A DNA stretch of 64,000 nt from Eulemur rufifrons (lineage: Eukaryota > Chordata > Mammalia > Primates > Lemuridae). Position numbers and translations under genes: made by a program. The stretch is taken from positions 244,828,843-244,892,842 of the forward strand of contig NC_090989.1 of NCBI RefSeq assembly GCF_041146395.1. Reading direction: 5' to 3'. Shown piece by piece: positions 23,256 to 36,455 of this stretch. The notes beneath the pieces were generated by a model. It did not search any database, had not been told where the DNA came from, and worked only from the letters and a program-made list of their open reading frames with translations. Numbering within the stretch: position 1 is the stretch's first letter; every line of letters starts with the position of its first letter.

Positions 23256-24400
23256 AGTGATTAATTGCATTAGATCCTTGCTAGTATCCAAGACCAGCAG
23301 TTGTATAATTCATAGATAATTGGGGCTGGCATAAAGGACCAAGGGCTTGGCAACAAACAAATAAAGCAGGAAAGCAATTGAAATTCTATAGCTCTACCAT
23401 TTAGAAATATTCATTATGCAGAAAACCTGAGATTCTTTTAAAAGACAAGTATCTTCTTCAGATTCCCTTAAATGTCTAGGAAGTTTATGCTAGAAAATAT
23501 GCTATTTTCCCATTCTTTTTACTATATTTTTTCTCATCATAATGTCATCCTTCAAACACTTAGCACATGGTAAATAAGGGAAAAATCCATATGAAAAATG
23601 TGGCAAGAATATTGAGGAAGTGATTAAGAACAGATGGATATTTTGCAAGCACAAAAGATTTCCAAAATAAATGAGGACTCACAAGAGGTTTGGAAAAATC
23701 AGTTAACATCTTATTCAAATATTGAGATACACACATAAAAGTCATATCCAGGTCTGATTTCATTTGTGAGCCACTAGCAATAACATTACAGAGTGTGTTT
23801 ATAGAATGGACAAATCTAACAACTTTTTTCTAATCTTCGTGTCATAATACTGTTCAGATACAATTCACCCCTCATTTCCCAGCCCAACTTTATTATTCCC
23901 CAATCTTGTCAGTTTCTAGCTAATAAGGCCCACAAACCAATGGGGAAAGTATGCTTTTACTACTAGATGAGCAAGCATTTTTCAAATGCCAAAAACACAA
24001 GACTTATAATAACCTGTAATCTTAGACATGGAGTCACCATGGATTCTCCTACTTTGTTCCACTCTCTACTCACCTCTGGTCAAAAATGCATGGGCTCACA
24101 ATGGAGAATCCATCAGGTCCAGGTGAAAAAATTGGAACAGAAAGAACAATGAAACTCACTGAGCATAGAAGATCTCTGATGTGTGTAGTACAGGGAAGCA
24201 GGAGGTATATGAGCAAATACCACTCCTAAGCAATAATATTAGGAAGGATATATAGGCCTAGGTTCAATTTTTTAAAATATAATTACCCTATATATTAACA
24301 AAATGTGACCAGGTGAATATAAATATGCCAACATTATTTTCTCCAAAATTGCCTTCAGTGAGAAGAAGGATCTTGCCCTAATGTCATCTCCTTTTAATGT
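23256..24400. other. Unique sequence
   Basis: No recognised gene or repeat. Small open frames at 23560-23763 (minus) and 23967-24152 (plus) lack domain support. Confidence 0.5.
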
Positions 24401-24440
24401 GTAGAGACAGAAACATGAGGAGAGCTAGAGAAGCTCTCTC
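24401..24440. repeat. 40-base direct repeat, copy A
   Basis: GTAGAGACAG followed by AAACATGAGG, AGAGCTAGAG, AAGCTCTCTC. It matches 36 of 40 bases with copy B at 25051-25090. It contains the inverted repeat AGAGCT...AGCTCT. Confidence 0.75.
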
Positions 24441-24579
24441 CTTTTCAAATGAACCAATAGTAGAAAGGACAGTCATCAATTCTATTTGCTTTAAAATGTG
24501 AAGTAAAGTGTATTTATAGTTTCTCAGAAAGAGGCAGTACATCTAGTTTTGAAAGCTAACATCTAGAATGCATAATAAT

Positions 24580-24805
24580 ATCTAATTATTGAATAGTCAC
24601 CTAGTGTTAAGTTTTATTTAAAGAGCTCTAAGTATTTCATTTAATCTTCACAGCAATGTATGAGATCAAATTATTATACCTATGTGACAGCTATAAAAAC
24701 TGAGGAACAGAGATATTAAAGAATTTGCTCAAAGTCAAACCAAGAAGAATATAGTGGACTGGGAACTGAATCTAGACAGTCAGGGTACGGAATCCTACTA
24801 TATTT
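24580..24805 (+). repeat. MIR SINE
   Basis: TTTAAAGAGCTCTAAGTATT, CATTTAATCTTCACAGCAATG, AAAACTGAGGAACAGAGATA and ACTGGGAACTGAATCTAGAC cover most of the MIR consensus. It lies between the two copies of the 40-base direct repeat. Confidence 0.8.
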
Positions 24806-25050
24806 TTTCATGAAATTCCACTAACAGAAGATAAAAATTTACTTTGTGACTTTAATATGATATTTGATATTATCTGTCAGGAAAAATAAACCAGCATTTG
24901 GGATATATAATCGAATATAACTCCATGTGAAACTTGGATATCTAATTTCAAAATATTATCCCTTCTGTCATGCAGCCTTTGCAAGAGTTGCTAATTCAGA
25001 GTGTAATGAGCTCTTTTCTTTCCCTTATTGCAATGAAGTCATCGTAATGA

Positions 25051-25090
25051 GTAGAGACAGAGACATGGGGAGAGCTAGAACAGCTCTCTC
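25051..25090. repeat. 40-base direct repeat, copy B
   Basis: GTAGAGACAG followed by AGACATGGGG, AGAGCTAGAA, CAGCTCTCTC. Flanks on both sides also show weaker similarity to copy A (a GTCATC block upstream, CTTTTCA/CTTTCAC downstream). Confidence 0.75.
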
Positions 25091-25839
25091 TCTTTCACCA
25101 GATGATAACCATCAGTGGGCAGGATGCTGGTGAAGACAAGACTACTAAGAATTTGCAATATGTTATAACTAGCCTCTCTGTGTAGGGGCCAGTTACTGGT
25201 TTTTTCATGCTTGATAAGAATCAGAGTGCTAACCCTTTGAAGCAGTCATTTTGCTGGTGGCGAGGGGGAATGGAAATGCAAAAGGAAGAAGTTAACAGGC
25301 AATATTTTCATTTTCTGCCTTTCTGAAAAGGCTCGCATTAATGAAAATGTACCCAGTAACCATTTTGTTCTGACTCCTAAAATTTAATCTCAACATACTA
25401 TGGTCTTTAGATATTTATCCTTCATTTAATTGACTTCTTTTGGGAGGCATGTTGCTTTACCACATGATCTTCGACGGCAAATTGTTTTTGAATCCAGAGT
25501 TTGATTTGCAATTCTCCTAGCAGTAATTTCTTCAGGATAAGTGTTAACAAAGTCCACTGTCTAAAATTTTCTTTCAAAGAGGAATATAAGTAAAAATATC
25601 TCAGGATTCTAAGCACTCACTATTGAAGGAAAGATAATACACTTATTTGGCCAGCAATGGTTGAAATATCCTGTATAATCCCCACAGCATCTTAGGAACT
25701 GTGAAGTATTCAAAAGAATTTATGGCTTATTTCCTTCCTACAAGGACTATCTGATACTCCCCTCTCCCCTATTTGCCCAGAAAAAACAATCTTAACAGTT
25801 TATACATTTTTTTGCAAAGGTTTTGAGAGTTTGATGAGT
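25091..25839. other. Unique sequence
   Basis: No feature recognised. Confidence 0.5.
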
Positions 25840-25960
25840 GTCCATTCATTCATTCAACAAACATATAATATTGTCTCTTATTTGCTAGGTCTCAGATATT
25901 CAATCTTTAGTAGGACATGGTAGTAGGGTTGGGAGCAGATAAATAATTGACTTTTGAAGA
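25840..25960 (-). repeat. L2 3' end, minus strand
   Basis: Starts CATTCATTCATTCAACAAACA, the reversed L2 terminus, then weakly follows GCTAGGTCTCAGATATTCAA. Confidence 0.65.
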
Positions 25961-25989
25961 CAGAAAATGAAAGTGATTACCTGAGTAGC

Positions 25990-26195
25990 TGTGAGCTGAG
26001 CTTGAAACTTTAGCCTACTACATATGAACTATGAGACCTTGAAAATGACATCATTTCTCTAAGCTCCAGCCCACATTGGTAGCATGAGATCAGAAATTCC
26101 TTCTTCACAGTATTGCTATGAGAGTTGAATGCCAATGTACATAAAGTGCCTACCACCTGGCAGTTGTTTAACAAATATTAGTTCTCTACTCATTT
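25990..26195 (-). repeat. MIR SINE, minus strand
   Basis: Reversed MIR order: CTATGAGACCTTGAAAATGA, CATTTCTCTAAGCTCCAGCC, CTTCACAGTATTGCTATGAG, ACATAAAGTGCCTACCACC, AACAAATATTAG. It lies just beyond the L2 end in the same orientation. Confidence 0.8.
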
Positions 26196-26584
26196 TTTCC
26201 TTAGCCACATGTAAAAGTAAGTCCCCCCCCAAAATAGGAAACTTAGGAAGAATATGTTAATTATGAATGTAGAAGGTAAATAGGATCTTTTGGGAAATGA
26301 ACACTGTGCTCAAATAATCTCACTTGTGAGACTAAGAGAGGGGCTATTAGACAGGTCTGACTTTCTTTCTTTTTCAGTCTCAGATCTTTGTTTATTAGCC
26401 ATACATACTTATCAAGGTACATAAAACTAGAAAATATTCCATTAAGCCCCTGACAGTTTGGGGTTATTTTTCCCCAGAGAACAATACAACCCATCTTTTC
26501 TCAGGATCCTTTACTCTTTCATTGAAGTAATAGACTTCCCCTTTGGAAGATAAATTAATAATTCCATTTTTTTACAATAAAACT

Positions 26585-26745
26585 ATATACTAAGGACTTT
26601 ATCCTTAGTCTTTACAGCAACAGTCTAAACAAGGTACTGTAATTATCTTTATTTTATACAAGTGCACGGTGAGAATCATAGAGAAGAAATAACGTGTTCA
26701 AAGTCACATGTCTACTGTGGTGGAGTGAATCAAAGTTTGGCTAAA
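26585..26745 (+). repeat. MIR SINE
   Basis: CTTTACAGCAACAGTCTAAAC, TTATCTTTATTTTATACAAG, AGAAATAACGTGTTCAAAGTC, ACTGTGGTGGAGTGAATCAAAG follow the MIR core. Confidence 0.7.
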
Positions 26746-27264
26746 GTAGTTATACTTTTTTGAAATTGAATATAGTAATAATAGTTATTTAATATTCTAA
26801 GCAAATTCACCAAGAAAGAGAGGACAGGGGCCCTCGCTTCTTCACTTCAAAGGCGCTTGAAATGATGTCGCTTAGCTGTTACTCTCCTAAATTGCCTTAT
26901 CCTCTGGGAATAATTATACAATAATCACTTATAAATAGCTGCAGGGAAATGCTGAAGCTGGACTCTCTAAGTCTACAACTCCTAAAAAAAATTGCAAATA
27001 TAACCATAGTTAAAACAGCTTTTTATTTTCGTGGAATGCATGAGAATATATGGAATAAATAAAGGCTGATTTACCTGTGTAAGAACATGTGTACACACTT
27101 GATTCAACATTGATATTTGGGGCAACATTGAACCTTTTTTTGCCGTGATGGAAATATAATGCTGCCTAAAAATAAGAAGCCATGTAAATGTGATCAGATT
27201 CAATCATGTCTTTACCAAGTTTCAGGAGTGTCTAATGACCAAATGGGTTATTGTAGATAGAAGA

Positions 27265-28140
27265 AAAAATGTACTCAGTTTCTCATACTATACTCTGACA
27301 ACACAGAACACTTCTGTGACCACATGTGTAGAGGTTTTTCCCCACACCCCAAGCAAGCAATCAATTCTGCAGATGATTCTACAGCAGATCTTGCAGTGAA
27401 TACCAGTTAGGCATTCTCTGTTTCAATTCACTTCTGACATTATCCACCTGAACATAGTGTCAGATCCCACAGGTTAAGGGGCTCCATCCCACAAGACTGC
27501 CCCTCACCTCCAATGCTGATTGCCAAGTCCCAAGTTGTTTTACATGTTCTTCTGACCAACTGGCTATAAATCTGGGTTCCTAAGACCCCTTTCTTGGGTT
27601 TGATTAATTTGCTACAGCAGTTAGAAAATTACATTTTCTCAGGAAAACACTTACATTTATTAGTTTATTATAAAGGATATTACAAAGAATACTGATGAAC
27701 AGCCAGACGGGAGAGATGCACAGGACAAAATATGGGAGAAGTAGGGCAGAGATTTCTTGTCCTTGGTTCCCTCCAGGAATCACCATGAGTTCTGGTATGT
27801 GGAAGCTCCCTAAACCCAGTCCTTTGGGTTTTTAGAGAAGCTTTGATATATAGTCGTGATTGATTAAATCACTGGCCATTGGTGATCAGCTTAATCTTGA
27901 GCTCTTCTCTCCAAAGAAGTTGGATGAAGGAATGCTGAAAATTCCAACCCACTTATCACACCTTGGTCTTTCTGGTAACTAGCCCCATTCCTATCACGAA
28001 GCTACCTAGGAGTTGCCAACCACCAGTCTTCTCATGAACATGCAACAGACACTCTTATCACTCCAGTGATTTCAAGGGTATTAGGAGATGTATGTCAGGA
28101 AATGGGGACTAAGACTAAATATATACTTCACAATATCACA
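27265..28140 (+). mobile_element. Solo LTR, third copy of the nested-LTR family
   Basis: It aligns with 5540-6361 throughout: TGTACTCAG near the start, ACACAGAACACTTCTGTG, GTGTCAGATCCCACAGGTTA, GCTATAAATC (TATA-like), GGTTTGATTAATTTGCTA, TTTATTATAAAGGATATTAC, GTGATTGATTAAATCACTGG, CCATTGGTGATCAGC, TTCCAACCCACTTATCAC, and the terminal AATATCACA. The 5' boundary is uncertain by about 30 bases. It retains the central region partly deleted in 5540-6361. No internal proviral genes flank it. Confidence 0.75.
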
Positions 28141-28544
28141 GTTATGTTTTAATAAATACCACTAGTAAATGTTATTTTAATGAAAATGAATGCCATACTT
28201 CCTTATCATTTAAATGAAGTATTTATTCTTTGTCTTTACTAAAACTAAACTACAGTGTCAAAGAGAAAAAATAAAGTGGCAATATCAATCATGAAATTGG
28301 GTAGATGGGATTAATGTGTTGGGTATATTGATGTTAAAAATCATAACAAATAAACTTTATAAATCCTGACCTTCCTAGATTGTACACAAGGATATAAGTC
28401 TGTAAACAAGGGATATTATATCCAATTTAAAAAGATTTAGGTTCTTCTGGTGCCTAAAAACATAGATCAAAATAAAAGCTTAAAAATTTACCATGGACAT
28501 ACACTTGTGGTCATGTAACTGGTAGCAGACTAGCACTTCTACCA
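28141..28544. other. Unique sequence
   Basis: A/T-rich, nothing recognised. Confidence 0.5.
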
Positions 28545-29272
28545 TTTATAAAAATCCATAAAACTAGATTAAATACATAAAAAAATTTCTTTACATACAT
28601 TGGACAAAAGTCAGGATTGTGATCTCCGAGGGCAGAAAACAATGGATGTGATCCCTGCCATTAAACTGGCATTCTGTCTGGAGGTATCTTCCAGATCTTG
28701 GCACATGTAAAGGGAAACCCAAGCAAGAAGGAAGAATTTCACTAAGTTGAAGAGACAGAACAGAGGCCAAGAAGTCAGAGACACCTGAAATTTGGGGAAA
28801 TGCACAGAAAAAAAGCTTCAAAGATCTGCATAGGTGTTTATGGAGTCTTTGAATACTTAAATTTTGCATACATAGGATGAGATACCATAAGTCCAGGCAT
28901 AGAAAAATTTCCAAGGAAGGAAGTACAAGGGTACTATAAACTGTACAACTAATGGGGCTCACGTGGATTTTGGAAATATTTGAATTCCAACCAGCCAAAG
29001 TGAAAACACAACACTGAATAGCCTAGACCTCAGAGAGGCCATGCCTTAAGAGTTTGATTAAACTGACCCTAGAATTATGCCTGCTTTTGATTTGCCCTAA
29101 GAACGCTTAGAACAAGTTTCAAAAGAATCACACTGAACTATAACTTAACAACCTAAGTCTAAAACAAATAGAACACTCTTTAAAAGAAGGAAACAAGTTC
29201 CAGACACTTAATAATTTATCAATATAGTGTCAAGTATCCAATTAAAATCACTATATATGAATAAAAGCAGGA
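28545..29272 (+). mobile_element. L1M/HAL1-type 5' region fragment
   Basis: The run AACTAGATTAAATACATAAA, CATTGGACAAAAGTCAGGATT, AAACTGGCATTCTGTCTGG, AGTTGAAGAGACAGAACAGAG, CAAAGATCTGCATAGGTG, TTGAATTCCAACCAGCC, ACACAACACTGAATAGCC, CAAGTATCCAATTAAAATC matches the 5' UTR to early ORF1 region of old L1M or HAL1 elements, as I recall it. The longest open frame in the whole window (28591-28998, minus) runs antisense to this relic and is not a gene. Confidence 0.55.
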
Positions 29273-29989
29273 ATATATATTTATATATATAAATGAAACT
29301 TTAGGGGCTTCTTTGCATTAGAAATATAAAAATGAATGTGACTGCTCTATAATCCACTGAGTTTCCTTGTTCTCTCTGTTATATAAACCACTGTCTGCAA
29401 GCAATTTCCACCAGCAGTCAAATATTTCTGTGGGGAAGCCACAGAGGTGTCCTAACAGAGTATTCTCAACTCATCATAGTTCTGACTTTGGAGATTTTTC
29501 CTGAGCTTCTAAGGCTGAGGAACTAAGGGTTCAGCTTCCAGAGACATCTACACAGCCATTTCACAGCAGTCACAGGATCCTTGGGTGCTAACAGTTATCA
29601 GAATGAATAAGGCACTACACCATAGTTCAGTTCCTCCAGTTTGCTGAATTCCAACACATCCTCTAACTTCAGACTATGCTCTTCTTTCACGTGGACCACC
29701 TGCCTCCATCCCCATCTTATCTTGAACAATTCAAATTTATCATCTCCATAGATCCACTATTCCCAAAGGACTTTTTCAAATCTCACTTGAAAGTACTGGA
29801 AGCCCAAAGCTTAAGGACAGGAGTGCCTCAATCTGCTCTTCAAAAGATTATTTTCACTGTTTCAATGAAATACAAACAATAACCGCAATAACAACAAAAA
29901 TTATACAAGGTCCATGTTGCTAGTATACAATAGTGGATAATTCTTATTGAAATTACCTGATGTTGTTCATGGTATTCATCACTATCTAT
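29273..29989. other. Unique sequence
   Basis: A TATATAT-rich run sits near 29272-29296. No gene or repeat family is recognised in the rest. Confidence 0.5.
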
Positions 29990-30130
29990 GGTCCTGCATT
30001 TTTATTGGATTACTTATTCACCTATTTATATTAGCACCTTAGACTATAAGCTCTCTTTTCAATTTGTTCTTTACCCCAAATACCAGAAAGTTTCCAATAT
30101 ATAATGAGTATTCAAAACATATTTATTATA
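29990..30130 (+). repeat. L2 3' end
   Basis: TTAGCACCTTAGACTATAAGC, then CAGAAAGTTTCCAATATATA and ATGAGTATTCAAAACATATTTATT follow the degraded L2 3' UTR. Confidence 0.6.
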
Positions 30131-30267
30131 TCCCACTCTTTTCACATCACTCATTCTCTTTCCATTCCTCTTCCAGTGTTGGCCTTGAACATTTTTTCTA
30201 CTCCTGCATTAATCAATATATTTAAACCTCATTTCCTATTGCATCTAGTACATAGAATATTACTGGT

Positions 30268-30636
30268 TGCTATGGTTTGAATGTGTCTGGGAAATTTCAT
30301 GTGTTGAAAAATTAGTCCCCAAATTTATATGTTGATAGTATTTGAAAGGGGGGCTTTTGGAGAGTAATTAGGATTAGATAAAAACATCAGAGTGGGGCTT
30401 CTATAATGGGACTTGTGGTTTTATAAGAAGAGAAAGAGAGACCAGAGCTGACATGCTCTTGCCCTCTATCCATGTGATACCCTTCACCATGTTATGACTC
30501 AGCCGGAAGGCCCTCATCATATGTGACCCCTGTCCTTAGACTTTTCAGTCTCCAGAACTGTACGAAGTAAATCTCTGTTCTTTAGAATTTACCCAGTCTC
30601 AAGTATTCTTCTATAACAACAGAATGGAGATTAGTT
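30268..30636 (+). mobile_element. MaLR LTR, MLT1/MST type (near full length)
   Basis: Begins TGCTATGGTTTGAATGTGTC and carries the family order: TGTTGAAAAATTAGTCCCCA, GAGAGTAATTAGGATTAGA, GGACTTGTGGTTTTATAAG, ACCAGAGCTGACATGCTC, TCAGCCGGAAGGCCCTCATCA, TCAGTCTCCAGAACTGTACG, then TCTTCTATAACAACAGAATGG. It is about 370 bases, the usual length for this group. It has the same 3' landmarks as the partial LTR at 1-157. There is no internal proviral sequence on either side. Confidence 0.8.
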
Positions 30637-32030
<1,394 letters not shown>

Positions 32031-32036
32031 AATCGT

Positions 32037-33504
32037 GTCCATTTATTGCCTGGAGTCTATGGGGACATTTTGACTGGCAGATAGAAGCCCTTACCTGTGA
32101 ATTCCACTAGAATAAAATGGCCCCAAATTCCAACTCTTTATTTTGTGCATGTAAATATTTGAGAGACAAATTCAAACACAGAATTAGTTCTGATAATTTC
32201 TTTTTCTGAAGGGGAGCAGATAGCATAAAGGTATTCACCTTTCATTCCTTTAAATTAGTGGCATCTAATATAAAATTTAATATCTCTTTGAAATGCAGAA
32301 AATGTCCAGACCATCTGCAGCAAATTTACCACAAACACTCCTGCATGCCTGGAAACAGTTTTATGCCACAAACTAGGAATTTCTCCAAAGTTACAATTAC
32401 ATGATGCAAAACAGGTAATTTTCACCCCAATCTCGTGTTTTCATTCCAGGTCTTAGTTAATTCTGTCTTGATGGTTGCTGTTTGATGAATCAGCTTTCCT
32501 GTTAACTAGAGGTGCAGGGCCATCATCTAATGAAAATACTCTGTATTTTATTACTCCCTGGGCTACAGTTCTGCATATTCAAATAGAATTTCAATCTCAC
32601 TGTTAGAAATAAAATCAAACATAGCATCTGTGGTTTGAACAGAACTGAGAAAAATGCTGCTCATTTAATCTTAACAATATTTTTCATGCTAGACAGTATA
32701 AAAAAGAGGCCCTGGATATAATTTTAAAATGCCTATAAATTAGGAATAAATTGGTAAAAATCAGCACAATAGTTCAGTGCATCGGTTAGTTCATTATACT
32801 TACAAATTTGCTGAAAGTTTTCTGTCCTAGTTAGAAGTTTGCCAAAATATTCACAAATTAAGGTTTCTTGCTGGTCCTCAAATATTTCTGGTAACATATC
32901 ACTTCCATTCTACTTATTGCAAGAAAGGAACCTCTCTGATTATTCTCTGAAAGTTTTCTTTCTATCTAGGAATGATTACACATTCACATTCAAGAAGAAA
33001 AGGAAATCATTTCATCATTTCATAGCGCAGAGTAAAAGTCACGGCAACATATTACTAAAAAAATTGAGTCTCGGCCAGATGGTTTTCACCAGTTATGTAC
33101 ATGCAAAAACACATGAAGAACAAAGGGAAACAAAATGGCAAACTTCCCGTTGATAAGTTTATCAGCAACCAAGAAAACATTATAGAGTGTGCTCAGTGCT
33201 TGCTCATCCAGCTCTTTCACCCTTGTAAGCACAGGCTTACTCTCTTTCTTTCTCTCTCTCACATGTGCACACACACAGAGAGACTGTAGTACATGGTCTT
33301 ATGAGAGAAAAATGCTTTGAACTTTAGAAAAGAACTGAGCCGGTGTTCCATGCTTGTTCTCATTTTATTTCTGCCACTACTCCTGCTGATTTTTCCTAGT
33401 TTTTCTCTTCGTCTTCTTACTCTTCCTTTGCTTCATATTTTCCTCATCAATGGAGCCCTCAACACCATTGACAGAGTCAACTTCATTCTGGTGAAGTTTT
33501 ATAA
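32037..33504. other. Unique sequence
   Basis: No gene or repeat family recognised. A short CT/CA-rich run sits at about 33240-33282. The 104-codon frame at 32839-33153 has no domain signature. Confidence 0.5.
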
Positions 33505-33635
33505 AGTTACTTAGTAAAAGCACTTTACATATATTATCATATTTAATCTTCAAATTTTCTAGGCAATGTGGACTATTACTATCCCATTTTAGAGATAAAG
33601 AAGCTGAATCTTTGAAAAGGTAAATGACACTTCTC
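33505..33635 (+). repeat. MIR SINE fragment
   Basis: AAAAGCACTTTACATATATTATC, TTTAATCTTCAAATTTTC, CCCATTTTAGAGATAAAGAAGCTGAATC match the MIR core (AGCACTTTACATG...CATTTTACAGATGAGGAAACTGAG). Confidence 0.7.
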
Positions 33636-34564
33636 TTGCAAAACTGCACATATAAGATGATTAGACTGTTTAAAAATAGATTTAAGAAAAACAGAATTGG
33701 GGAGCAAAAGATAAAATACTAGTTGACATTGAGAAGAAAAAAATGTAAGACGTTTTATGGCATGTCAGCTCAATTCATCTCTTTCACATCAAAGCGCACA
33801 CCTGAGAGCCTTCCAACCTCTTCAGCATCAAACACCTGTTTTCAGAGCTAGAGCATACATCATTCGGTTTTGAGGTTTCAGCAGGAGATTTAGATAGTTT
33901 ACGGTATCAAATTAAGCCCTTAAATAACTCTTACAGTTTAACCAGACATTCTTAAATGCAATTTTCTAACACGAAGTACCACCACCAACTATTTGCTACC
34001 AGATCCCTTTGACTCTTCCTCTCTTTCAGTTTTCCTCTTGTTTTTTACTCCTAAAATACTTCCAGAACATTATACCAGGGTCTTTGCATTATCGGAGGGT
34101 CAGTGCAGTCTCCAGGTTTGGACTTTGACCTCTCTTGGGTATCCTATTTCCTACCAAGCAAACAAGTGAAACTGACTAAATACTCAAAGTCCTAGACTTT
34201 TATTATATAGAAGATAAATATTCTTTGTGAAAAATTCACTGTCATTAACATGAGTGCTCTTGAGAGTCCAACACCATGTCAGTTCTTTACAGTAAACTGT
34301 GGTAAAAGAACACATGTGCCATACACTAAGCAGCAAGGTAAATTGACTAATTCATTTACTTCAGTTCTTGAAAGGCCTGAAGAAATCAACATTCCTAATT
34401 TAAATTAGGTAAAATAGTTATCTTTCCTCTTTGGAGATGAATTAATAACTATGAAGTCTAGTAAGTGACTTCTGAAGGTTACAAGACAATATTGGCAGGT
34501 AGAAAGGCTGAGCTCTTGGACAATTTTTTCCTTTCTTTGACAAGCGAGAGGGGTGGGAGGATGA
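33636..34564. other. Unique sequence
   Basis: Nothing recognised in about 0.9 kb. Confidence 0.5.
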
Positions 34565-34712
34565 GCATTTAATATGCATCTTCCAGAAAAACTCTTGCAT
34601 AGAGATATTATTAGTTGTGTTTTTTACAGATAGGGAAACAGGCTCAGAAAGGTTAATTTACTTATCAATAGTAAAACAATGGCTGACCCACTTTCAAAAT
34701 GCAGGATCTTTA
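34565..34712 (+). repeat. MIR SINE
   Basis: TTTTTTACAGATAGGGAAACAGGCTCAGAAAGGTTAATTTAC is a well-kept MIR core (shown as landmarks ACAGATAGGGAAAC and GGCTCAGAAAGG). It ends just before the palindromic DNA transposon. Confidence 0.75.
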
Positions 34713-34716
34713 TATA

Positions 34717-35064
34717 TAGTCATGCACCATGGAATGAAGTTTTGGTCAACAACAGAACATATGTATGGCAGTGGTTCCATAAGATTATAATACTGTATTT
34801 TTACTGAACTTTTTCTATGTTTAGATATGTCTAGATACACAAATATGTACCACTGTGTTACAATTGCCTACAGTATTCAGTGCAGTAACATACAGCATGA
34901 GTTTGTAGATAGGAGTAATGGGCTATACCATACAGCCTAGGTATGTAGTAGGCCGTACCATCTAGGTTTGTGGAAGGATATTCTACGATGTTCACATAAT
35001 GATGAGTTGCCTAACGATATATTTCTCAGAACATATCCCCATTGTTAAATGACATATAACTGTA
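34717..35064. mobile_element. Non-autonomous DNA transposon with palindromic ends
   Basis: The 5' end GTCATGCACCATGGAATGAAG and the 3' end AATGACATATAACTGTA are imperfect inverted repeats. Internal landmarks are CCATAAGATTATAATACTG, CAATTGCCTACAGTATTCAG, GGCTATACCATACAGCCTAGG, GATGTTCACATAATGATGAG and TTGCCTAACGATATATTTC. I recognise this as a common roughly 350-base MITE-like element (TA-target Tc1/mariner-Tigger type likely) but am not sure of the family name. The central imperfect palindrome GTAGGCCGTACC/GGCTATACC could form a hairpin. Confidence 0.7.
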
Positions 35065-35599
35065 TTACAACAGTCTTCCTAAAACAATATATCAATAATT
35101 AATTTAACATCTTACATATAATAATGAAAATGATACAAGTTGATCTAACACATTATGAAGACAGAAAACATAACTGATCACTCACGTAACTTTCATATCT
35201 TTGTCAATATTCCACTTGATTCACCTTGTTAAACACAGTCAATCCAGTAATTTCCTGGAGCGCTTAAAAAATGTTCAGATAGTAATTTAAACTCTTAGGT
35301 GACTCCACCTTGTTCTTGAGTGATATAAAATAAGAAGACACGATCTCTAGTTCTTGTTTGCTTAGGGTGTATTTGAGAAAAATGAATACATGTAAATTAT
35401 AGACTCATCTAACATTCAGGTATGTGGATTGGGTTTTAAGTGCAGGAGAAAGAAATACATTGGCTGTACTTCTGCATAGGATTTATGGAGGAGTGTAGGG
35501 TGTAGCTTAAACTGTGTATTGAAGCAAGAATAATATTTATATATGTGAGTGTGGGAATAGGGTTACATTTTAGATAACATTATGACTTTCATAGAATGC
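35065..35599. other. Unique sequence
   Basis: Nothing recognised. Confidence 0.5.
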
Positions 35600-35925
35600 A
35601 CATGATACAATTCCACAATTCCTAATATTCAGTCCTGAAATCCACAAAGTTCTGAAAACTGAAGGTTTTTTTGTAAATTGCTTATTGGTAAAATAGGACC
35701 TAAACCTATGTAGGGATGTTTATAGTCTTTCTATATCCCAATTAATGTGAGTCTTTACATATTTAGCTACATTATAGTAATTAAATAAATTAAAAATAAT
35801 TAATTAAAAATATTAATGTTTATTTAAAGATGCTGCCTCAGATCCAACTAGTATTGTTACATAATATATCGATATGAATCCATTGGTATCTTTCAAAGAT
35901 CCAAAAATTTCTGAATTCTGCTATT
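35600..35925. repeat. Possible Tigger-related DNA transposon relic
   Basis: AATTCCTAATATTCAGTCC and AAATCCACAAAGTTCTGAAAAC at one end and TTTCAAAGATCCAAAAATTTCTGAATTC at the other resemble the two halves of a dispersed element whose ends read ATCCAAAAATCTGAAATC. The middle is decayed A/T-rich sequence. Confidence 0.35.
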
Positions 35926-36274
35926 CATCTGCCCCCAACGGTTATAGATAAAAAACTGGGAAAATTTATTTGTACTGGGAGTGAGAGAGAGGGAAGGAGG
36001 ATAAAGGCATTGAGGGGGCCAGAGTGGAGAGTGCAAAAAGGAGCAGAACCTTGAAGATAGACTAATGGTAGAAACTGATGCAGTAGACATTAAGTAGGCA
36101 TTGTGGATTCTTCAGAATGAGTGTAGCGTGGTAACAGTGACATTTTAAAAGAAGAATTGCTGGTCAATGTATTTGGTATAGATTGGATGGAGAAAAGAGA
36201 AAAATTTTTAAAAAACCCAGATAATTATTGTAATACTTCTCCGCTATCCAACTCTAAAGGCACGAGCAAGCTAA

Positions 36275-36455
36275 CTTTTCTGATGACTTAGTTTGCTTAT
36301 AGATTAAACAATGATAATAACAGTACCTACATTATTAGGGCATTGTGAATATTAAATGTTTTAATACATGTATGTCACATAGGGAAGTTCTTGATATATA
36401 TTAAGGGCCCAACAAATACATGTAACTATCATTGAAATTATTAGCAAAGTGTCTA
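36275..36455 (-). repeat. MIR SINE, minus strand
   Basis: AATGATAATAACAGTACCTAC, ATTATTAGGGCATTGTGAATATTAAATG (as reversed core), then TTCTTGATATATATTAAGGGC and CCAACAAATACATGTAACTATC follow reversed MIR. Confidence 0.75.

Noticed and set aside
5540..28140. The two plus-strand LTRs at 5540 and 27265 as the ends of one provirus
   Set aside because: The spacing is about 22 kb, there is no gag/pol/env between them, they are strongly diverged and differ by internal deletions, and the first sits inside another LTR.
28591..28998. The longest open frame in the window (135 codons, minus strand)
   Set aside because: It lies antisense to an L1M/HAL1 5' region relic, has no domain or splice context, and a second frame overlaps it on the same strand.
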